Shown: positions 1 through 8,882, numbered from the stretch's first letter. The stretch is 64,000 nucleotides of DNA from a virus (IMGVR_UViG_3300028131_000823:140978-204977), one strand, 5' to 3'. A program made the numbers and translations. Notes: generated by a model not told the origin, from the letters alone.

Positions 1-213
1 ATAAATGGTAAAACTGGATTTAGATGTCAGTATTTTGCAGACTTTGTAGAGGCCATAAATAAAATAGACACAATTTCTCCACACGATTGTAGAAAACATG
101 GTGAAAGGTTTACAGCAGAATCATTAATAAACAAATGGATAGACTATCTATATAATGTTAATAAGTCAAATTGGTATGAGGAAAATGACAAAGATAGACT
201 TGCATGGGATTAG
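1..213 (+). CDS. Glycosyltransferase C-terminus (partial)
   Basis: The frame is open from base 1 to a TAG at 211-213, so only the last 70 residues are present. The visible part reads NGKTGFRC followed by a segment resembling FVEAI, then HGERFTAESL. This is the usual C-terminal pattern of GT-B family 1/4 glycosyltransferases (an NG.TGF.C loop near the nucleotide-sugar site, then an F..E.....W helix). The donor and acceptor cannot be told. It overlaps the start of the next gene by about 29 nt, as in a translationally coupled operon. Confidence 0.6.
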   Translation: MNGKTGFRCQYFADFVEAINKIDTISPHDCRKHGERFTAESLINKWIDYLYNVNKSNWYEENDKDRLAWD

Positions 214-391
214 ACATGGTGAGGTAGAAGCAGTATTAGCAGAGGCACTTTTCTGGAAAAATATTAAAAATGCAGAAATAATCACAGGTAATTCAATTAA
301 GATGAAAGAGATTGTCGTTGATTGGTTTAATAAAAATAAACTAGAATATATAGAACAGGTACATAGTGCTAGTTTTTTAGTACACCAATAA
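185..391 (+). CDS. Small Smr-domain-like protein
   Basis: A 68-residue protein starting MTKIDLHGIRHGEVEA and ending in a segment with ITGNS. The DLHG motif about five residues in and the later ITGN/G motif are the two hallmarks of Smr (small MutS-related) domains, which bind or nick nucleic acids; this would be a stand-alone, slightly short Smr. ATG 185 is chosen because it sits just before DLHG and has GAGGAA a few bases upstream. ATG 176 and ATG 155 are possible in the same frame. Family assignment is by motif only. Confidence 0.55.
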   Translation: MTKIDLHGIRHGEVEAVLAEALFWKNIKNAEIITGNSIKMKEIVVDWFNKNKLEYIEQVHSASFLVHQ

Positions 392-394
392 AGT

Positions 395-404
395 GATATA
401 TATT
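395..404 (+). promoter_or_regulatory. Late-type promoter box (GATATATATT)
   Basis: A variant of the GATATATAAT box that recurs in this window just upstream of genes. It lies 7 bp before the ATG at 411. It resembles the T4 late promoter TATAAATA in composition and position. Inferred, not proven. Confidence 0.4.
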
Positions 405-410
405 AATATT

Positions 411-2453
411 ATGAAAAAATTAAAAGAATTTGACATATTTTTAGAAAAAAAACCTGGCCCTGATGGTTACATGACTGGTCTTAGTGATAAAGACGAGGAA
501 GAGAAAGAAGACCAAATGAAAAAGCAAGGTGCAATGGATGATGATGATCCAAGTGCCTATAAAGAAATGCCAGGAGATAAAAAAGCCAGAAAAGAAGGTA
601 AAGTTAAAAAGTCAAAATTCACTACAGCATATCACAAAAAATTCAAAAAGAACGAAATGAAAAATCTACAAGAATTAGACTCTTTTATAGATGATATGAA
701 AGCTACAAAAGAAACACAGAGAATAGAAGATATTAAAAACACAAAATTAAATACTAAACTAAAGACAATTGATGAATTTTTAAGTGAAGCATTTGTAGGA
801 CCGTTTGTATTTAATAATAAAATGTCAGATGAGGAGTTAAAAGATATGTATGATGCTGCACTTGACGGTTATGCTAATTATCAAAGAGGGTTTGAACATC
901 CAAAATCTAAATATAAGCAAGCCTATCAAGAAATTGAAAAGATTTTAAAGAAGAGAGGAGTTAGTGTAGATGAAGCTGTTGAATTAGTTCATGTTTATAA
1001 AGATGGAGAACTTTATGGCACTGGTGAATTAGTTAAAGGTAAAGATAAAAAGATTAAAGGTAAAAAGCATCAATTAATTAGATTTGATGGTAGTACAGAA
1101 GATTATTATCCAGCTGAAGATGTTAAACTTGTTGAGTCTATTAATGAAGACTATGATAAAATGTTAGATCGTAGATATGGCAGAAGCAGAGATTATACTG
1201 ACATTGAAGTTAAAGACATGCATTTTCAAACAGATGCTGATGAACTTGAAAAAATGAAACTAGCATATGGTTATAGACTAGGTGGAATGACAGGTAGAGA
1301 AAAGATTGAAGATGCTGAGTATGAATTAAGAAGATATAGAAAAACTATTAAATATGGCAATGGTAAAGAAGTTGGAGTATTCCTTCCAGGTTCTTATGAT
1401 GCTGCTACTTCTACATTAGGAGATGGCCCACATAAATCAGCAAGACCTAAAGTAAAATGGAATCAAAGAAAATATGATCAGTGGATCGAAGATGTTGCGT
1501 CAAATGATGGTTGGAAACATGCGGCTGATATGGCACAAAATGCAAACAACGAGCTTGGACTTATTGACTGGGTAAAAAGAAATAATAGAGGAGATGATCC
1601 ACTACAAAGAATTCAGTGGGATATTGAGGCCATGGCAGAATCCGTTAATGAAAAGAAAGAATTGCCTAAAGAAATTACAAAACACAGAGACATCCCATCA
1701 TGGGCAAAATATGTTGCACAACAATCTGATGGAGAATGGACATGGTATGAAGAGACTCCAACAATGATTAAATTTAGAAGCGGAGGAGGAGCATGGAAGC
1801 AAGATGGCAACCAAACATATACAGGGGTAAAAACCGATGGTAAAGATTGGGATAAGATGCCAACATATTATTATGTAAAAGGTGGAAAAATCACTGAATC
1901 ATCTGAACTTCATGAATCTTTTAAATTAGATGAAAACTTTACTTCAAAACTAACAGGTATTGCAAGAAGAGCAAAAGACGTTAAGGACTTTGTAAAAATG
2001 GTGTTTAAACATGAAAAGTTTAAAACATTCGATACTCCAAAAACTCAACCCGATACATATGAAAACTTTTTAAAATTTATTAAAAATCATTATGAAATGG
2101 TACAACAATATGAATCAAAAGAAAGCAACATGAAAAAATTACAGACATTAGAAAGTTTTGTTAATGAAAAGAAAGATCAAACTAACGATCAAAGTCCAAT
2201 GGGCGATGATGGCATGGAAACAGGTATTAAGAATAAAGCAAAAGAATCAGGTGTTCCAGTTGGCTTACTTAGAATTATTATGAAAAGAGGCTTAGCTGCT
2301 TGGAAAAGTGGTCACAGACCGGGAGCAACACAAGCTCAGTGGGGTTATGCAAGAGTTAACTCATTCTTGACAAAGCAAGACGGCACATGGGGCGGAGCTG
2401 ACTCAGATATAGCTAAAAAAGTTAGAGACGGTGGACACGATAAAGAACTATAA
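411..2453 (+). CDS. Long multi-module protein with repeated capsid-targeting-like motifs
   Basis: 680 residues. The start at ATG 411 is preferred over the GTG at 393 because it begins MKKLKEFDIFLEKK, like the capsid-targeting peptides on other proteins here. Similar segments recur inside at about residue 83 (MKNLQELDSFI), 117 (LKTIDEFLSEA) and 574 (MKKLQTLESFVNE). LSE-A fits the T4 prohead protease consensus (I/L)xE|(A/G/S). The last ~80 residues contain RGLAAWKSGHRPGATQAQW, a module I associate with DUF5824-type phage proteins. A central Trp/Tyr-rich module lies around residues 420-500. It could be a polyprotein of packaged proteins cut during head maturation. That is inference; no enzyme domain was recognised. 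Confidence 0.7.
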   Translation: MKKLKEFDIFLEKKPGPDGYMTGLSDKDEEEKEDQMKKQGAMDDDDPSAYKEMPGDKKARKEGKVKKSKFTTAYHKKFKKNEMKNLQELDSFIDDMKATKETQRIEDIKNTKLNTKLKTIDEFLSEAFVGPFVFNNKMSDEELKDMYDAALDGYANYQRGFEHPKSKYKQAYQEIEKILKKRGVSVDEAVELVHVYKDGELYGTGELVKGKDKKIKGKKHQLIRFDGSTEDYYPAEDVKLVESINEDYDKMLDRRYGRSRDYTDIEVKDMHFQTDADELEKMKLAYGYRLGGMTGREKIEDAEYELRRYRKTIKYGNGKEVGVFLPGSYDAATSTLGDGPHKSARPKVKWNQRKYDQWIEDVASNDGWKHAADMAQNANNELGLIDWVKRNNRGDDPLQRIQWDIEAMAESVNEKKELPKEITKHRDIPSWAKYVAQQSDGEWTWYEETPTMIKFRSGGGAWKQDGNQTYTGVKTDGKDWDKMPTYYYVKGGKITESSELHESFKLDENFTSKLTGIARRAKDVKDFVKMVFKHEKFKTFDTPKTQPDTYENFLKFIKNHYEMVQQYESKESNMKKLQTLESFVNEKKDQTNDQSPMGDDGMETGIKNKAKESGVPVGLLRIIMKRGLAAWKSGHRPGATQAQWGYARVNSFLTKQDGTWGGADSDIAKKVRDGGHDKEL

Positions 2454-2456
2454 ATT

Positions 2457-3542
2457 ATGAAATACGATTATTTAATAGTAGGTGCAGGTTTTTTCGGTTC
2501 TATTTGTGCATATGAGCTTAATAAACAAGGAAAATCAGTTTGTGTAATAGATTCTAGAGATCATTTAGGTGGAAATTGTTACACAAGTAATAGAGATGGA
2601 ATACACGTTCACGAATATGGCCCGCATATTTTTCATACATCAAATGAAGAAGTTTGGGAATGGATAAATCAATTTGTAAAATTTAATGATTTTAGTTTAA
2701 GGGCAGTTGCCAACTATAAAGGAGAAATATATTCACTTCCATTTAGTATGTGGACTTTTTCAAAACTGTGGGGAATTACGCATCCTGAAGAAGCTAAAGC
2801 TATTATAGAAGAACAAGGTAAGGAAATAGATGAGCCTAAAAATTTAGAAGAACAGGCCATAAAGTTAGTTGGTAGAGATGTTTATGAAAAGCTAATTAAA
2901 GGATATACTGCAAAGCAGTGGAGAAAAGATCCAACTGAATTACCTAAAGAAATTATAAAAAGACTACCTGTAAGATTTACATATGATAATAATTATTTTA
3001 ATGACAAATATCAAGGTATTCCAATTGGAGGCTACACTCAAATATTTGAAAAATTATTAGAAGGCATCGATGTAAAATTAGAAACAGACTACTTTAAATC
3101 TGAATTACCAAATCATGAAAAGGTAATATACACGGGCCCTATTGATAAATTTTACGATTATAAATTTGGAGAATTGGAATATAAAACAACTAGATTCGAA
3201 CATAAAAGAGTAGAGACTAATAATTATCAAGGATGTGCAATGATGAATTATACTGAAGAAGAAATACCTTTTACTAGAATTATTGAACATAAGCACTTTG
3301 ATCCCGTTGATTGTGATTTTACTTATATTACACATGAATATCCTACCCCATATTCTGCAAAAACAACGGATCCATACTATCCTGTAAATGATAAAGAAAA
3401 TAATGATATATATAATAAATATAAAGAATTAGCAGATTCTGAAAAAAATATTTATTTTGGAGGTAGACTTGCTGAATATAAATATTATGATATGCATCAA
3501 ATAATAGACTCAGCCTTAATTAAAATTAAAATATTCTTATAA
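2457..3542 (+). CDS. glf: UDP-galactopyranose mutase
   Basis: 361 residues, close to the usual ~370-390. It opens with the FAD-binding Rossmann motif YLIVGAGFFGS and an acidic strand end (VCVIDSR), followed by GGNCYT and HEYGPHIFHT, which are characteristic of Glf. The family interconverts UDP-galactopyranose and UDP-galactofuranose using reduced FAD in the cytoplasm. It lies 3 nt after the upstream gene and overlaps the next by one base, at the head of a nucleotide-sugar block. Galf would feed the glycosyltransferases in this window. Confidence 0.93.
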   Translation: MKYDYLIVGAGFFGSICAYELNKQGKSVCVIDSRDHLGGNCYTSNRDGIHVHEYGPHIFHTSNEEVWEWINQFVKFNDFSLRAVANYKGEIYSLPFSMWTFSKLWGITHPEEAKAIIEEQGKEIDEPKNLEEQAIKLVGRDVYEKLIKGYTAKQWRKDPTELPKEIIKRLPVRFTYDNNYFNDKYQGIPIGGYTQIFEKLLEGIDVKLETDYFKSELPNHEKVIYTGPIDKFYDYKFGELEYKTTRFEHKRVETNNYQGCAMMNYTEEEIPFTRIIEHKHFDPVDCDFTYITHEYPTPYSAKTTDPYYPVNDKENNDIYNKYKELADSEKNIYFGGRLAEYKYYDMHQIIDSALIKIKIFL

Positions 3543-4357
3543 TGGAACAGACAATTATTATTGATTCTGGAAACGGAAGTACCGGGTGTGAATTCGGGTA
3601 TGAAATAATTATGGTAACACCTTATGTGTATTATTTACATGTTAAAGGTGTAAATGTAAAAGTAATTACATCCCAGGGAATGCTTCCATTTTATTATTTT
3701 TTACCTAAAGATAGTATAGAAGAAAAATATGATAAAAGATATTGCCTTATGCCAGCAAACGTTCCTCTAAAGGGAATACATTTTGATGTTTTAAATAAAG
3801 ACCAATGGCTAATGCCTCCTTATACAGAATATTTTTCTAAATACAATAAATTCCATTTTAAAAAAGAATATATTATCATAAATAATAAATACAATACTGA
3901 ATGGACAGGGCCGCCTGTAAATTATTTAGATTTAGATACTTTAAGAATATTATTTAAATTATTAACACCTAAATATAATATAATATATAATCGTCCCCAA
4001 TCAAACCATATTCCTGATGATAATTCACAAGTTTATGACTTAAATGACTTTGATTTAATTAAAGAAGAATTTCCAAATATTATAGATTTAAATATTTTTG
4101 CATCACAGCAATCTATACCCTTTAACCAATTGCAGTTAGTTTTAGGATCTAAATGTTCTAAACAAATTTCTGTACAAGGAGGTAACTCAATTTTAGCTAG
4201 TTTGACCGGAGGTATTAATCTAGTATATGCTGTAAAAGGAGAGGAAATTACTCACAATAGTTTTGAAGCCTGGTACCCTGAATTTTCAGGGGCTATCGTT
4301 AAATCTACCTCTTCTTATAAAGAATTAATAAATTTAGTAAATAAATATTTTATGTAA
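3542..4357 (+). CDS. Unknown protein in sugar cluster, possibly a glycosyltransferase
   Basis: 271 residues with no clear signature motif. It sits between glf and an epimerase gene, sharing one base with glf. A segment near residue 218 (SVQGGNSILASLTGG) resembles the nucleotide-sugar-binding end of some GT-B fold transferases, where a surveillance-like VQGG.S...G loop is common. The N-terminus contains GNGSTGCEFGYE. There is no signal peptide or membrane span. Assignment as a transferase comes mainly from context and is uncertain. Confidence 0.55.
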   Translation: MEQTIIIDSGNGSTGCEFGYEIIMVTPYVYYLHVKGVNVKVITSQGMLPFYYFLPKDSIEEKYDKRYCLMPANVPLKGIHFDVLNKDQWLMPPYTEYFSKYNKFHFKKEYIIINNKYNTEWTGPPVNYLDLDTLRILFKLLTPKYNIIYNRPQSNHIPDDNSQVYDLNDFDLIKEEFPNIIDLNIFASQQSIPFNQLQLVLGSKCSKQISVQGGNSILASLTGGINLVYAVKGEEITHNSFEAWYPEFSGAIVKSTSSYKELINLVNKYFM

Positions 4358-4380
4358 CAAAGTATTTATTTTAAAATAAA

Positions 4381-4388
4381 TATATAAT
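4381..4388 (+). promoter_or_regulatory. Late-type promoter box (TATATAAT)
   Basis: TATATAAT lies 4 bp before the ATG at 4393, in a 35-bp gap between two otherwise tightly packed genes. It matches the recurrent late-type box. Confidence 0.35.
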
Positions 4389-4392
4389 CAAT

Positions 4393-5265
4393 ATGAAAAA
4401 TATTTTAGTAACTGGAGGTGCCGGTTTTATAGGTAGTAATTTAATAAAACATTTGATAAAAAAATATCCATCTGCTAATATTACAGCATTAGATAATTAT
4501 TTTACTGGAAAAAAGGAAAACCACGTTGAAGGAGTTACTTATATTCATGGTAATACTTGGAACGCTGACATGATTTTTCAAGATTTGAAAGAAGAAGAAT
4601 ATTTCGACACTGTTTTTCATTTTGGAGAATATAGTAGAATAGTTCAATCTTTTAACGATGTAGATTTTGTACATAAATCTATTCTTTCAGGCACTCCTAC
4701 TATTTTACAATTGTGTAGAAAATGGGCTGCTAAATTAATTTATTCAGCTTCATCTTCTAAATTTGGCAATGATGGCAAAGATGAAAACCTTTCACCATAT
4801 TCTTGGATGAAGTCTAAAATGGTAGAACTAATTAAAAACTATGGAGAGTGGTTTAATTTAAAATATGAAATATGTTATTTCTTTAATGTTTATGGGCCAG
4901 GTCAAATAATGACAGGAGATTATGCAACAGTAGTTGGTATATTTGAAAGACAATGGAAAAATGGTAAAAAATGCACAGTTGTAACTCCAGGAACTCAAAG
5001 TAGAGATTTTACACATGTTGAAGATATTGTTAGTGGACTTTCAATTACTGCCCTTAGAGATGATAATTATGAATGGCATTTAAGAAGTGGAATTAATGTG
5101 AGCATTATAGACCTTGCTGAAATGTACGGAGAATGGGAAATTATTCCAGAACGTAGAGGTGAAAGATTCACAAGTGAGGAATTTCCATCTGATACTGAAG
5201 AAAAATTAGGTTGGAAGCCTAATTGGAAAGTAGACGATTGGGTAAAATTAATAAAAAATAATTAA
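4393..5265 (+). CDS. NAD-dependent sugar epimerase/dehydratase (extended SDR)
   Basis: 290 residues. N-terminal NAD-binding motif ILVTGGAGFIGSNL; catalytic YxxxK seen as YSWMK near residue 137, preceded by SASSSKFG (Ser of the triad). The later stretch FFNVYGPGQ is typical of the UDP-glucose 4-epimerase / dTDP-glucose dehydratase branch. It converts a nucleotide-linked sugar, but the exact substrate cannot be read. Its neighbours (glf upstream, a UDP-sugar dehydrogenase 9 nt downstream) place it in a nucleotide-sugar operon for virion or host-surface glycans. Confidence 0.88.
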   Translation: MKNILVTGGAGFIGSNLIKHLIKKYPSANITALDNYFTGKKENHVEGVTYIHGNTWNADMIFQDLKEEEYFDTVFHFGEYSRIVQSFNDVDFVHKSILSGTPTILQLCRKWAAKLIYSASSSKFGNDGKDENLSPYSWMKSKMVELIKNYGEWFNLKYEICYFFNVYGPGQIMTGDYATVVGIFERQWKNGKKCTVVTPGTQSRDFTHVEDIVSGLSITALRDDNYEWHLRSGINVSIIDLAEMYGEWEIIPERRGERFTSEEFPSDTEEKLGWKPNWKVDDWVKLIKNN

Positions 5266-5274
5266 ACAAAAAAA

Positions 5275-6096
5275 ATGAATATAGGCATTATAGGTCAAGG
5301 GTTTGTTGGCAACGCAGTTTATCAAAAATTTAAAAAATACTATAATGTTTTAACATTTGATTTAGATGCTTCTAAGAGTAATTCTACTAAAGAAGAAGTA
5401 ATGAGCTGTGAAATAGTTTTTGTATGTTTACCAACCCCTATGGCTAAAGACGGAACATGTCATGTTGGAATAGTTGAAGATGTGTTAGTTGAATTAGACG
5501 AATTTGCTAAAACTAGAATAGCCATTGTAAAATCTACAGTTGCTCCAGGTACTACAAGAAAATGGAATGAAAAAATGAAAAATCTAACAGTCACTTTCAA
5601 TCCTGAATTTTTAACAGAGGCAAATGCCGTACAAGATTTTGAAAATCAAACAAGAATTATTTTAGGTGGAGTTAGAGAAGCTACAACAGAACTTAAACCT
5701 CTTTTTGCAAAGCCTTTTCCAAACGCGACTATTGTAAAAACAGATTCTACCTATGCTGAAATGGTTAAATATGTAACTAATTGTTTTTTAGCAACTAAAG
5801 TTTCTTTCGCAAATGAAATGTATGAAATTTGTAAAGGTTTAGAAATTGACTATGATAAAGTAGTAGAATACGCAAGATACGATAAAAGATTAGGAGATTC
5901 TCATTGGGCTGTTCCAGGGCCAGATGGAGATTTTGGATATGGAGGACATTGTTTTCCAAAAGATGTTAGAGCATTAATAGAAGTTGCAGGCAGTTTAAAT
6001 ATAAATCCTACAATGTTATTTGCAACTGATATTAAAAACAACAATGTTAGAAACGACAGAGACTGGGAAGATATGGAAGGCAGAGCTGTAATATAA
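5275..6096 (+). CDS. UDP-glucose/GDP-mannose 6-dehydrogenase-like protein, short form
   Basis: 273 residues against ~400-450 for the family. The N-terminal Rossmann motif IGIIGQGFVG is present, then VKSTVAPGTT, FNPEFL.E, and the catalytic cysteine loop GYGGHCFPKD. It ends soon after that loop, so the C-terminal UDP-binding domain is missing while the active-site Cys and Lys are kept. It may act as a compact enzyme oxidising a UDP-sugar to the uronic acid. A divergent relative is at 14264-14986. Start is 9 nt after the epimerase gene. Confidence 0.8.
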   Translation: MNIGIIGQGFVGNAVYQKFKKYYNVLTFDLDASKSNSTKEEVMSCEIVFVCLPTPMAKDGTCHVGIVEDVLVELDEFAKTRIAIVKSTVAPGTTRKWNEKMKNLTVTFNPEFLTEANAVQDFENQTRIILGGVREATTELKPLFAKPFPNATIVKTDSTYAEMVKYVTNCFLATKVSFANEMYEICKGLEIDYDKVVEYARYDKRLGDSHWAVPGPDGDFGYGGHCFPKDVRALIEVAGSLNINPTMLFATDIKNNNVRNDRDWEDMEGRAVI

Positions 6097-6116
6097 ACGT
6101 TAAGTAAATAAAAATT

Positions 6117-6653
6117 ATGAAATTCGTAAAATCATTCAAAGATTATAATAATGTCTCAGAGGCACTTAAAATGCACGTAGAAGAAGGTCTAGACCTGACT
6201 AATTCGTTCTTTAGATTAGGCAGTGATGCATATTGTGAATTGTTTGAAGAAGTTAAACAATATTGGGATAAAGGTAATGTAATTCTTAAAGGCCCAAGTG
6301 GTTGGATGGCAAAAAATCTAGAAGTTGGTAAGAAAGCTGTATATAAACATAAAGGTAAAAGAGAAAATGTAAAACTTGACTCTCCAAAAAGAGGCGGTAA
6401 TAAAAAGTTTATTGTTTATAGAAACAGTGGACGTACAGAAGAAGATGGAACTATTATTGCAAAGAAATTAGAATGGGGAGATCCAACTACTACGGTAAAA
6501 AATGATGATGCGGGTAGAGCTGCTAATTTTTGGGCAAGACACGGCTGTGATAAGATGGCAAAGATGAATCCAGAAAAAGCAGGTTTTTGGGCATGTTATG
6601 GACCAACCTTATTCGGTAAGCAATTGGGACTTAAATCAGACAATCCATGGTAA
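6117..6653 (+). CDS. Probable packaged/structural small protein
   Basis: 178 residues. It begins MKFVKSFKDYNNVSEA, similar to the capsid-targeting-like starts elsewhere in the window. The C-terminal third (EWGDPTTT, then ARHGCDKMAKMNPEKAG and FWACYG) resembles a small module often found at the end of phage head or morphogenesis proteins (DUF5872-like), with a WGDP and an ARHGC motif. No catalytic motif seen. The assignment is by resemblance. Confidence 0.5.
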   Translation: MKFVKSFKDYNNVSEALKMHVEEGLDLTNSFFRLGSDAYCELFEEVKQYWDKGNVILKGPSGWMAKNLEVGKKAVYKHKGKRENVKLDSPKRGGNKKFIVYRNSGRTEEDGTIIAKKLEWGDPTTTVKNDDAGRAANFWARHGCDKMAKMNPEKAGFWACYGPTLFGKQLGLKSDNPW

Positions 6654-6994
6654 AGAAGCCTTGTAAATGTAAATCTTGTAAGTGTAATGAGATGACTAAT
6701 GAAGAGGTTGTTAGTCAGATGGAAGATCAACGCAGACCTTTTACAGAAGAGTTTGTATCTAAAAATATTATAATTAGACATTTTGATCCTACAGCAGATG
6801 ACCATCTCTTTAAATGGCATCAAGATCCTCAAGATAGAATAATAAGAGTGCTTAATAAAAACGACTGGAAGTTTCAGTTTGATAATAAACTTCCTCAAAA
6901 ATTAGAGATAGATTCTGTAATTAAAATAAAAAAAGAAGAATACCACAGATTGATTAAAGGTACTTCACCACTTTCGTTAGAAATAGAATTTTAA
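6647..6994 (+). CDS. Small cupin-like protein with N-terminal Cys cluster
   Basis: 115 residues. The first ~14 residues (KKPCKCKSCKCNE) hold four cysteines. The rest reads HFDPTADDHLFKWHQDPQDR, NDWKFQFDN and KEEYHRLIKG, a small beta-rich pattern with spaced His residues as in minimal cupins. No cofactor site can be proven. It overlaps the upstream gene by 7 nt and ends 2 nt before the DUF2061 gene. Confidence 0.5.
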   Translation: MVKKPCKCKSCKCNEMTNEEVVSQMEDQRRPFTEEFVSKNIIIRHFDPTADDHLFKWHQDPQDRIIRVLNKNDWKFQFDNKLPQKLEIDSVIKIKKEEYHRLIKGTSPLSLEIEF

Positions 6995-6996
6995 AA

Positions 6997-7242
6997 ATGT
7001 CAAATAAACAGGTAGCAAGAAAGAGACACATACTAAAAACATTAACTTGGAGAGCATTAGGTACTATTGATACTATTGCTTTAAGTTGGTTTATTAGTGG
7101 AGATATAAAGGTAGGCTTTTCAATAGGAGGAGCTGAACTTTTTACAAAAATGTTATTATATTATGTACATGAACGAACATGGTACACGTGTAATTTTGGA
7201 ATAAATAGTAAAAAAGATAGAAATGGCAACAAACTTGACTAA
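6997..7242 (+). CDS. DUF2061 membrane protein
   Basis: 81 residues. [19 protein letters not shown], then a hydrophobic span and [18 protein letters not shown] match DUF2061, a small membrane family often found beside sulfate-activation genes. Here it overlaps cysC by 20 nt, which fits that association. A transport or membrane-scaffold role is possible but unproven. Confidence 0.8.
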   Translation: MSNKQVARKRHILKTLTWRALGTIDTIALSWFISGDIKVGFSIGGAELFTKMLLYYVHERTWYTCNFGINSKKDRNGNKLD

Positions 7243-7834
7243 ACATAACTTTACAATAAGTAGAGAACAAAGAGAAAAAGTAACAGGACATCCAGGTAGA
7301 GTGCTTTGGTTTACTGGACTTTCAGGTAGTGGTAAGTCAACAATTGCAAACGCACTTGATGAAGTACTAAATGGTAGAAATTTAAAAACATATATCTTAG
7401 ATGGTGATAATATTAGAATGGGTCTAAATGGAGATCTAGGTTTTTCACCAGAAGATAGAAAGGAAAATATTAGAAGAATAAGTGAAGTTGCGAAACTTTT
7501 TGCAGATTCAGGAACAATTGTATTAACTGCATTTATTTCACCCTATAGAGAAGATAGAGATCTTGCTAGAGAAGTTATAGGTGAAGATTTTGTTGAGGTA
7601 TTTGTAGATACTCCATTAGATGTTTGTGAAAGTAGAGATCCTAAAGGACTTTATAAAAAAGCAAGAGCTGGTGAAATTAAAGGATTTACAGGCATTGATG
7701 CTCCCTATGAAGAGCCATTGAATGCAGAATTAAGATTAGATAATTTAAGCATAGAGGATTCTGTAGAATTCTTAATAGATGATTTAGACAAACATCAATT
7801 GTTATCTACAATTAAAGAAGTAAATATTAATTAA
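7223..7834 (+). CDS. cysC: Adenylylsulfate (APS) kinase
   Basis: 203 residues, the normal length. Walker A is [43 protein letters not shown] and [18 protein letters not shown] are all diagnostic of APS kinase. The reaction is APS + ATP to PAPS + ADP, which supplies the sulfuryl donor for sulfotransferases. The gene overlaps the DUF2061 gene and its stop touches the start of a sulfotransferase. Six sulfotransferase-like genes occur in the window, so its likely role is PAPS for sulfation rather than assimilation. Confidence 0.96.
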   Translation: MATNLTKHNFTISREQREKVTGHPGRVLWFTGLSGSGKSTIANALDEVLNGRNLKTYILDGDNIRMGLNGDLGFSPEDRKENIRRISEVAKLFADSGTIVLTAFISPYREDRDLAREVIGEDFVEVFVDTPLDVCESRDPKGLYKKARAGEIKGFTGIDAPYEEPLNAELRLDNLSIEDSVEFLIDDLDKHQLLSTIKEVNIN

Positions 7835-8472
7835 TGGAAAAAAATATATTATTTTTTGCAATGCCAAAAACTGGGAGTTATTCATGGGCAGCTTATTTTT
7901 ATGAAAATAACTTAAAAATCAAAGGACATGATCTTAGAGATGTTAATTATAAATATCCATGGGAATGTAATATAGTAAAAGAAAATTGGACATTTACATT
8001 TGTAAGAAATCCAATTGATAGGTTTTTATCTGCCTTTAATTATTTATCAAATGGAGGGAATTGTGAACATGATAGAATAGAGTCAAATTTAATAATTCCA
8101 AATAATTATAAATTTAACCCTGAAGAATGGACTCAGGATATATTATTAAACTCAAAGGAAATAATATTAAATCAAATACATTTTAAACCTCAATATGACT
8201 GGATATTTAATAAATTAGGAAAAACGTCTATAAATGAGATTTATTTATACGATGATGGATTTGAAAAACCAATTTTAGAAATTTCTAAAAAAATAAATAA
8301 AAAAATAGAAATAAACAAATATAATATCACTAAAAATAAAAACACAATATTGTCTAATAGTTCTATAGAAATAATAGAGAATATTTATTTTAAAGATTTT
8401 AAATTAATTAAAAACATAAAAAAACAATGTGGAATAAAGAAAATCACGGAGGAGAGCCAACTAAGAACGTAG
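7834..8472 (+). CDS. Sulfotransferase family protein
   Basis: 212 residues. The 5'-phosphosulfate loop is AMPKTGSYSW near residue 9 and the 3'-phosphate-binding motif is FVRNPIDRFLSAFNYL near residue 55. Both match cytosolic and carbohydrate sulfotransferases that move sulfate from PAPS to a hydroxyl. The first base overlaps the end of cysC, so PAPS producer and consumer are probably co-translated. Acceptor unknown. Confidence 0.82.
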   Translation: MEKNILFFAMPKTGSYSWAAYFYENNLKIKGHDLRDVNYKYPWECNIVKENWTFTFVRNPIDRFLSAFNYLSNGGNCEHDRIESNLIIPNNYKFNPEEWTQDILLNSKEIILNQIHFKPQYDWIFNKLGKTSINEIYLYDDGFEKPILEISKKINKKIEINKYNITKNKNTILSNSSIEIIENIYFKDFKLIKNIKKQCGIKKITEESQLRT

Positions 8473-8879
8473 ATAAAAAATATGCAATATTCGTTGGAAG
8501 ATACCAACCTTACCATTTTGGGCATATTGAATTAATTAATCAAAAACTAAAAAAAGGAGTGCCTGCTTTAATCATGGTTAGAGACATAGAACCAGATGAA
8601 AAAAATCCATTTACAACTGAACAAACTGTAGATATGATTAAAAAATATCATGCAGCAAAAGGCGACGATGTCGATGTAATAATTATACCAGATATAGAGT
8701 CTGTAAATTATGGAAGAGGAGTAGGATATGAGATTAATGAGTATATGCCACCTAAAGATTCCGGAGCAATGTTTATTTCAGCTACTAAGATTAGAGCATC
8801 TATTAAAGAAGGAAATGAAGATTGGAAATCTATGGTAGACAAGTCTTTACATAATGATATTATAAAACATTTAAAATAA
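8427..8879 (+). CDS. HxGH nucleotidyltransferase (adenylyl/cytidylyltransferase superfamily)
   Basis: 150 residues. GRYQPYHFGHIELI carries the HxGH ATP-binding motif, and ISATKIRASI is the C-terminal (ISxTxxR) motif. ALIMVRDIEPDEKNPFT and YGRGVGYEI lie between. NMN adenylyltransferase-like proteins share this fold, but so does ATP sulfurylase. Placement after cysC and a sulfotransferase suggests it might make APS from ATP and sulfate. ATG 8427 is the only usable start; it overlaps the upstream gene by 46 nt, with GGAGGAG just inside the frame. Substrate unproven. Confidence 0.75.
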   Translation: MWNKENHGGEPTKNVDKKYAIFVGRYQPYHFGHIELINQKLKKGVPALIMVRDIEPDEKNPFTTEQTVDMIKKYHAAKGDDVDVIIIPDIESVNYGRGVGYEINEYMPPKDSGAMFISATKIRASIKEGNEDWKSMVDKSLHNDIIKHLK

Positions 8880-8882
8880 ATT

